A DNA stretch of 64,000 nucleotides, taken from Ectobius pallidus. Taxonomy: Eukaryota; Arthropoda; Insecta; Blattodea; Ectobiidae. Where the stretch lies: the NCBI GenBank assembly GCA_964059195.1, contig CAXKWD010000005.1, positions 137,035,686 through 137,099,685 of the forward strand, read 5' to 3'. A model generated the notes under the pieces. It worked only from the letters and a program-made list of their open reading frames with translations. It searched no databases and had not been told where the DNA came from. The position numbers were made by a program, and so were the translations under genes. Below, piece after piece: positions 57,560 through 64,000 of the stretch; within the stretch, counting starts at the first letter, position 1, and each line of letters starts with the position of its first letter.

Positions 57560-58250
57560 ATAATAGAAAACCAATTATCCGATCTCCAACTATCCGGATC
57601 GCTTTGAGGCAGTATAAGTTTTTTTATTAATTTTTTTATTATTATTTATTTTATTTTTTTGCAGCAGCGAGGATTATGAAACTCTCTTTCAGAGCCCACT
57701 ATTTTCAAAAAAGCTAAACTTTTAGTTATTTTTTGTAATAAATTCTAGCATTTATTTTCAGTTCGTACTAAATTTTTAGCTCGGAATGTGCAGTACATGA
57801 CATTTATGACGTGGTTAAATAGTAAGGAATGTTTCGTCTTCAGTAGAAAAATTCCTCGGAATTTCCAAGAAAATGCAGTGTTTTTCTTCCGACCCCTACA
57901 TCCAGTTAAAAAAAAGTAGTTTTCTGAATCAGTGAGGGTTGAATATGCTGGCGTGCTTAGCTTCTGGGCGCAGGGATTAGGTTTTCACTGTTACGGTAGT
58001 AAAACAGGCCCTAGTAATAGGTCTATAATTCTGTGTACCATAGGCCTATATCGGTGTATGATCATGATTATTGATTAATGGTGACTTCAATAAATATAAT
58101 ATTCTGCATTATAATTGAGTTATTTCAGAAAATTGGCTTTGTAAGAGACTATTTTACGATTTTTAGAAGCTATTTTCCAGTTTTTAGAGCCTATTTTAGG
58201 TACCTAAAACAGCATTTTTAGCAACCTAAAAGTCCGAAGTGTAGTGATGA
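57560..58250 (+). repeat. Diverged pogo-like left end plus repeat family R3, copy 2
   Basis: CCAATTATCCGATCTCCAAC, CTATCCGGATCGCTTTGAGG and GCAGCAGCGAG..CTCTTTCAGAGC match the pogo-like MITE at 10.5 kb. From about 57,735 the sequence matches 18,010-18,675. No right terminus found. The fusion of the two homologies suggests one longer parent element. Confidence 0.65.
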
Positions 58251-58260
58251 CTGATGAGAA

Positions 58261-58812
58261 ACAATTGCTTCTAACATAAAAATCCGTGAAGCTTCGCAAA
58301 CCATGCAGTGAAACAGTAAACATGTTATGTAACAGGCATTAGTGATTCCTAGGAGTTAAAACTTATTCACTAACATGTTCCATCCTTGAGATAACAGTAA
58401 ATAAACAAGTGACGACTTTCTTTTCAAATGGATGTAATTAAACATGCTGCTTAAGTGAATGGAACTCTCACTGCAATTCTAATACCTTAATAATCAATAT
58501 CTGAACAGCAATTCACAATCTTAGGAATTTTCTTAAATCCGCTGTCCTAGTATAAATTTATCAGATTATTCATCTATAGATATACGTAGTTTCCGCGAGT
58601 GACGGATTCATGAACTGTGGTCATTACCGTTAACAAAGTGAAAATCGTTTTTTTTCAAACACTTGTAGGCCGAAATATTGTCTTTTTATACTGGCGTAAA
58701 ATATAAAATTTTGTGTTTTTGAGAAATTTTCCTTGTTAGTTACAAATTGTTCTTTTTCGAAGGATTTTTTTTTTTCAAAGGGGAACTCTTGAGTTTTCGA
58801 AAGATCTCTTTT

Positions 58813-58813
<1 letters not shown>
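58261..58813. other. No feature recognised
   Basis: AT-rich, no motif found. Confidence 0.5.
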
Positions 58814-58878
<65 letters not shown>

Positions 58879-58895
58879 TATTATTATTATTATTT
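58814..58895. repeat. (AAT)n/(ATT)n microsatellite, palindromic
   Basis: About 21 AAT units followed directly by ATT units, so the tract can fold on itself. The open frame encoding an Asn run over it is an artefact. Confidence 0.95.
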
Positions 58896-58989
58896 GTTGT
58901 CAGGCACAGATATTGGCATTAACAGTGGCAAAAAATCTGTAGAAACTAAATTGTCTTAAATACATTAAAATATCAAAATAAGTTAAAAC

Positions 58990-59447
58990 TAGGGATGGGT
59001 CGATACCAGATTTTCTCGACACTCGATACCGATACATGATTTTTTCTCGATAATCGATACTTCGATACCGTCAACATTTCCAGTTTCAATAAATAGGTAC
59101 ATTAAAAATTAAAAGTTGAGAGAACTGTGTAATACAAAATAAATAAATTAAGTGTGCATATTTAATGAGACAAAATTTAATATCAACAGTAGCCTATAAT
59201 TATTTTTAAACTCTATCATTAAAACTAAAATTATTTTTTGAAACAGTTCACTTACAAGTTTTCGTTGAAAAATTACTATATTTAGTAGACTACTAAAAGC
59301 AGAAAGAGATAACGCATTTCCTTAAATTGCAGAGTTACCAAAGTATCGTAAAAGTACCGAGCGAGTTTTTTGAAGTATCGCTCGATGCCGATGCCATGCA
59401 AGTATCGAGAGTATCGAGGTATCGAAAGTATCGAGGACCCATCCCTA
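58990..59447. mobile_element. hAT-like MITE (458 bp)
   Basis: Ends TAGGGATGGGTCGATACC and the complement of TAGGGATGGGTCCTCGATAC, with a perfect 8-bp duplication GTTAAAAC outside (58,982-58,989 and 59,448-59,455). Subterminal CGATAC/GTATCG words are clustered in both ends, likely transposase binding sites. No transposase coding region. Confidence 0.92.
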
Positions 59448-59455
59448 GTTAAAAC

Positions 59456-60249
59456 ACAATACAATACAATTTTTTTATGAACAGAGGTTTAAAATGATCA
59501 TTGTAACAACTGAAATTCATAATTATGATGGCCATCTTTTGTAACACAAGTACAGTTTTGAATTTATTCATCTACTACAATCAATTTTTATTTAACGAAC
59601 ACTGTAGGGCTTACTTACCTCAAAGGTGTTTCCGTGTTATACAGCTGTTATAATGCATGTGGGTTCTTAATAACGTGCAGTGAAACGTCGTTAAATATAA
59701 GTTTCTCTGAAGTAACTGGAGGAAAAAAACAAAACAAATCTTTTGCGGGAGTTTTCTTTACAAGAGCAAGCAGCAAGGGAATTGATGAGGAATGGTGCAG
59801 CCTCCGGCGCGGCGGCAGGATGATGATTTGGTGTGCAAACTGTGCGTGCAGACACGTTCTGAAGTAATATGGGGGGAAAAAGACTTTTTATGGAATGAAG
59901 TCACTGTTGCATAAAAATCGTAATGGATCAGTTTCTGCAATTTTACCGCGTTGTATGTTGTGGTTACCTCTTGGAACGTCCGGCTCGGTGATAACGCCAG
60001 GTCGGCTTCTAGTTTAAGGTTAGCAGAAACGGCAAATGCTCCTGTATAGGATCCAGGGCAAAGTTAGAACCATAGGCGTAACTAGAACTATTCATTAGGA
60101 TGTGCCAACATTAAACTTAATGTGCAGAGTTTAAAAAAATACAGACGTCTTCCTTAGCCTTTATTATAACAGTAGGCGTCTTCACACAGATTCTCTACAA
60201 AGAGATACGTTTTCTTGCAAAGTAAATTAATTTAATTTACGTCACAATT
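59456..60249. other. No feature recognised
   Basis: Short overlapping frames at 59.6-59.95 kb on both strands show no motif. Confidence 0.5.
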
Positions 60250-60705
60250 ACTTATTTACTTACTTACTCAAATACAACACACAATTCCTCAGCAAGCTAA
60301 GGGAATATTATCTATTTTAGGGAACCCGAAGGTTCATTGCCGCGCTTACCTGAGCCCGCCATTCAACCCTATTATACGCTAACCCCATTCAATCATCCCT
60401 CGCAAATCCCACTTCTCTTAAATCTATCCTAATATTGCCCTCTCACCAACGTCTACGTCTTCCAAGTGGTATTTTCCCTTCGGGTCTCCCATTCAATACT
60501 TTTCAGATGTCATTCCTCCCCATGCGTGTAACATGGCCAGCCCATTTCATCCTCCGTGATTTAATCACCCTTACTATATCCTGTGAAGAATACAGGTTAT
60601 GAAGCTCTTCGTCATACAGTTTTTTCCAATCCCCATTTTAATCTCTTTTAGGCCCAAATATTTTCCTAAGCACCCTGTTTTCGAACATTCTCAGATTATG
60701 TTCTT
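60250..60705 (-). pseudogene. 5'-truncated LINE 3' end (family L-A, copy 3)
   Basis: Minus-strand homologue of 7,125-7,620 and 21,072-21,439: the NLRVP stop region near 60,330, WRAQVS, W..RW, and the FENRVLRKIFG region near 60,680. Tail of (TAAG)n at 60,250-60,275. Several indels and substitutions (GGATTGG where a Trp/Glu region is expected) show decay. It ends at about 60,705, where homology stops abruptly. Confidence 0.8.
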
Positions 60706-62394
60706 CCCAAATCCCAATTCCCAAATCAAAGTCTTGAAAATCGTGAACGAGTGGCGAATCGTAAACGAGTCAACCACAATGGACGAATCATTGTAACGAA
60801 CGAAGGAATCATGATTCAACTAAAGAAATTCTTTGTGAATCAATTATGAAAGTCATTATTCGTTTCAAGAAATTAATCGAAACCTCTGTGAATAGAAAAT
60901 CTACTCAATCTTCGAACGCGCTGATTCAGTGATTCCTTTTGTCTTCTCAGTATTCTGAATCAGGGTTCACTTTGAACCATTTCTACTACTACAGCACGGC
61001 AGGGGTGTAAAGCGCACCAAACACTCACTGTGGTGTTTGTGGTAACTGTTAATAAGGATACAATTTTTAATAGGCAAACAATAATTTATTAATCACAGTA
61101 TGTGAATGTTAAATTTTGGAGTGAGTGAACAGTCTGCCAACCTGTGAGTTATTACGATAGGGATTGTCACGCGCACTGCCAACTGCTTTTTACTTCGACT
61201 GCTTTAAGGTTAAATGTTTTAATCATTTTCAATAATTTTCGTTCAGAAAGGAGAATCATAACAATTACATACAGTGCTGTAGTAGGAGAATTTTGGGGGG
61301 GACTCAACTTTACTATGGTAGCTTCCATCAAGAAGGATGCTACAAAGAATGAAAGATTTTGGGGCGTTTTGACATAAATATGTAGTTTATTATAAGACTA
61401 TTTTGGTAAAACAGTTTTCAGTAATTATGTGGAAATGTAATTTAATTTTTTTAAACTTATAACTTTTGCTCTGATTACAATGTGTAAGTTGGAGACATAT
61501 ATTGCTCATTAATGTGTGTGTTAAAAATAATCAAAAAGCAAAAATAAATCAACTTTCTGGATCCTCAAACTTCAAATTTCAGTTATTTCAAAATTAATCT
61601 GTAAAGACACGTCATTTCCTTATGCTCTTCAATTCGTTCGATATTGCAGGGATATTGGAAAAGTAACATTGCCTAGAATTCATTTTGCGAGTTGTATTCA
61701 CGAAGGTGCTATAGATAGAAGTACGTATGATGGAATTTAGCAGTCTGGAGTTCTTCAAAAGGAAATGAAACAAAATGAAATGACAGTGACTCACAGTTCG
61801 CTGTGTTCTGCCTGGCATCCGGACAATGAGATATCTCGCTTGCGCCAAGTTTCTCGCAAATAATTCAAATCACAGACAGTAGGCTACTTCAAAACAACAA
61901 GCACAGAAACCATGTTGCCAACAGTCCATGGATGTAGTTTCTACAGTAATTTATCACCGCCAACTTAAAATTTCATACAAAAATGTGTCTAATTTAAAAT
62001 ATTAGACATATAGAATTTAATTAAAAGTTAAAATTAAAATTTAATTAAAAATAACTATCCTATTGTTTCGGTCTACCAATTTCAATAGGCCCATAGTCTA
62101 CCATTCTCCAAGCATCATATTGATTCGTATAAGGTATAGGTCTACATATGTCTAGGTTTTAGAACCTCAGAAATGAGAACGGAAAGTGATATAATAAAAA
62201 AAAAATATTAATAGCAGAGCAGAGATGCGCAATCAAATGTTTTATCAACATAAATTCCAGCTTGAAGGCGCAAGCTACCAATCACTGAAAGTTAAATAAT
62301 GCTAACTTAAGTAACTTGCTAGTGTTAGTACTTAACACAGAGGGTCACAGAAAAAGCTCAGATAGAGAACTAAAAGATCAAGTTCTAATAGCAC
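60706..62394. other. No gene recognised
   Basis: At 60,730-60,900 there is a run of GAATCA / GATTC / AACGA words, perhaps simple degenerate repeats. A 77-codon frame at 61,144-61,377 has no motif. Confidence 0.45.
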
Positions 62395-62399
62395 TCTAA

Positions 62400-63040
62400 T
62401 ATAAAACACGAAAATAATTGACCAAGCGAAGTGAGGTTCGGTTTTAAACGGCCGTTCGGCATTTCGTCTGTTTGTCAGTAAATATATTTGTAACGCATTC
62501 ACGACCAAATGCCTTGTTAGATTTCCTTCCAATTTGGTATATTGTTCCTTGAAGCCATTTTAAACGACGTATGGGTAAGCATTTCTTTATTCCGCTTGAA
62601 CCCTTTCAATGGTTCCATTTCATGTAATGTTCAGCTTCTTTCAGCGATTCTAGAATTTGTCGGTTCATGCTATAAACATTTGAAGACTATATCCACTTTC
62701 GACTGTAACATTTTCTACGACTTTGTTCCAATACTGTAATGGTATATCGGCAAACGAAGGGCAAATTTTTCTGTGCGAGCTTTACTGTTCACAGAACTAC
62801 TAGTTGACCGAGCGAAGCAAAGTCCTGTTTCAAAATGGATCGTCAGTTCGTAAATTTGTTTGTTACGCACTCTTAACCAAACGCGTTGTTCAATTTTCTT
62901 CCAATTTAGCAAATAAATGTTCCTTAAAGTCATTAAAAACGACGTTTGTGTATGTATTTTAATTTTTTATTCCATTTTAAGATGGCGCCTCTTAAAATGG
63001 TTCTCTTTCATGTAATGTTCGGCTACTGTCAACGATTCTA
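62400..63040 (-). repeat. Two diverged tandem copies of a Helitron-like 3' end
   Basis: On the minus strand the second copy ends GACTTTGCTTCGCTCGGTC, AACTAG, then T (62,798-62,822), resembling a Helitron 3' hairpin plus CTAG. The first copy, ending near 62,420, has CGAACCTCACTTCGCTTGGTC without CTAG. Homology continues through TTCCAATTT, TGTTCCTT, AACGACGT and TTTCATGTAATGTTC in both, about 395 bp apart. No TC start found. Confidence 0.6.
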
Positions 63041-63196
63041 GCCAAACGATTTCCCAGGAAACGATGTTGTTTTCACAGTGAATGACAACAATGGTTAAAC
63101 CTTTAAAGATTGCGTAGAAGAACAGATCTTAGTTCTTTTTTATATTTATTTTTTAAAGAATTACTAGTTCTAATAAATCAGATCAAAGCTGTATTA

Positions 63197-63458
63197 AATT
63201 CTAGAGTGATAGGTTAAAAGCGAATAAGTCAAAATACCAAACTTTAGGAGAGACCAAAAAAACAATTTATTTCCACAGCATTGTTACAATATTTAGTTCA
63301 GTCCACCAGATATTTTAAAATAGTATCTTACACTATGTAAAATATCTGGGTGGGCTGAACTAAATATTGTTACATTGCTCTGGAAATAAATGGTTTTTCT
63401 TCTCTCCTGAAACTTTGGTTTTTTGACTTATTCGCTTTTTCCCTATCACTCTAGAATT
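63197..63458. mobile_element. Foldback MITE (262 bp)
   Basis: Two arms of about 115 bp are inverse copies: AATTCTAGAGTGATAGG at the left and CCTATCACTCTAGAATT at the right, then GCGAATAAGTCAAAA/TTTGACTTATTCGC and AATATTTAGTTCAG/CTGAACTAAATATT, with a short loop near 63,320. Mismatches are few. No obvious target duplication, so the family is not assigned. Confidence 0.85.
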
Positions 63459-64000
63459 ATGACATTCATTAGGTGTGATATCAACAGGTAAACTCATAGA
63501 GATACAAAACTGGAAAGTTTATAAGTATTACGCTTCGTAATGATAGAGAAGGAAATGAAATTTCAAGCAAATAAAGTATTTGCCATTCCAGTCATGAATG
63601 AAACTGTAATTTGAAAAAGTAATTTAATACTTCATAGCAACGCTCTGGTGAATGAGATTCCAACGATGTCGGCGAAAGGCGAATAAAGTAGAGGAACCTA
63701 AACAAAAATAAAGCAACTGGTTGTGTGCGTGAAGATCAAAGAGGACTGGCGCCATTCACAAAGAAAGTTTCAATTTGCAGTAAACACTCATGCATTTTGA
63801 AGAAGAATTTACAGAAATATAATATAAATTGCTTTAAATGTAGACGCTTTCTGTGCGGTTTTGAAGCAAAAAGTATGTAATTGCAACTTCTAAATTAAAG
63901 AATGCATGGTGGAAAACGCTTTGTACGAAACTTCTGCTACGAATTCTTTACCCTCTGTTACTATTTTACGACAGAGCTATTTTCTTAAATCCATCATAAA
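63459..64000. other. No feature recognised
   Basis: AT-rich to the window end. Confidence 0.5.

Noticed and set aside
58747..58959. Plus frame with a long Asn run
   Set aside because: Produced by the (AAT)n microsatellite.

Overview
This 64-kb window looks like non-genic DNA from a large, repeat-rich arthropod genome. It is AT-rich, has no long open frame outside repeats, and contains many decayed transposable elements. The LINE proteins, tRNA-like SINE heads, MITEs, Helitron ends and frequent AGGCCTA-type words suggest an insect. A cockroach or termite relative (Blattodea) is my best guess, from memory of similar LINE proteins and not verified. I find no intact host gene, rRNA, functional tRNA, CRISPR array or bacterial-type operon.

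Layout. From 1 to 25 kb the window is mostly anonymous AT-rich sequence. It carries a hAT-like MITE (5,984-6,581), a LINE 3' end (7.1-7.6 kb), a tRNA-derived SINE (8.6-8.85 kb), a pogo-like MITE (10,500-10,821), a second LINE tail (14.9-15.7 kb), a Harbinger-like MITE (19,122-19,327), SINEs near 20.4 and 20.7 kb, a LINE copy with visible target duplications (21,072-21,439), a hAT transposase remnant (23.0-23.3 kb) and a 900-bp Helitron (23,307-24,206). From 25.6 to 29.5 kb there is a tandem array of about 41 copies of a 93-bp (31-residue) unit, readable as protein on the minus strand but broken by frameshifts and stops. From 29.8 to 45 kb there are more MITEs, a pogo-like element, a 2.4-kb Helitron with a MITE and a LINE tail inside it, and an R2-like LINE tail. 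From 45.2 to 54.4 kb lie two 5'-truncated RT/RNase H LINEs, each with perfect target-site duplications. The second is split by a 2.9-kb DNA transposon with terminal inverted repeats of about 0.95 kb. From 54.5 to 64 kb there are SINEs, a hAT-like MITE, another LINE 3' end, Helitron-like ends and a foldback MITE.

How the parts relate. The insertions can be ordered in time. LINE 2 inserted first, then the long-TIR transposon landed in its C-terminal zinc knuckle; removing that transposon and one 4-bp duplication restores the LINE frame. Likewise a MITE sits in a Helitron, and another Helitron abuts a hAT transposase remnant. In the 93-bp array, blocks 17 and 23 units apart share disabling mutations, so the array kept amplifying after at least some copies were broken.

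The two best candidates for something undescribed are the 31-residue tandem-repeat locus at 25.6-29.5 kb and the long-TIR, 4-bp-TSD transposon at 49,560-52,443. All family names come from motif recognition by eye; no database search was run.
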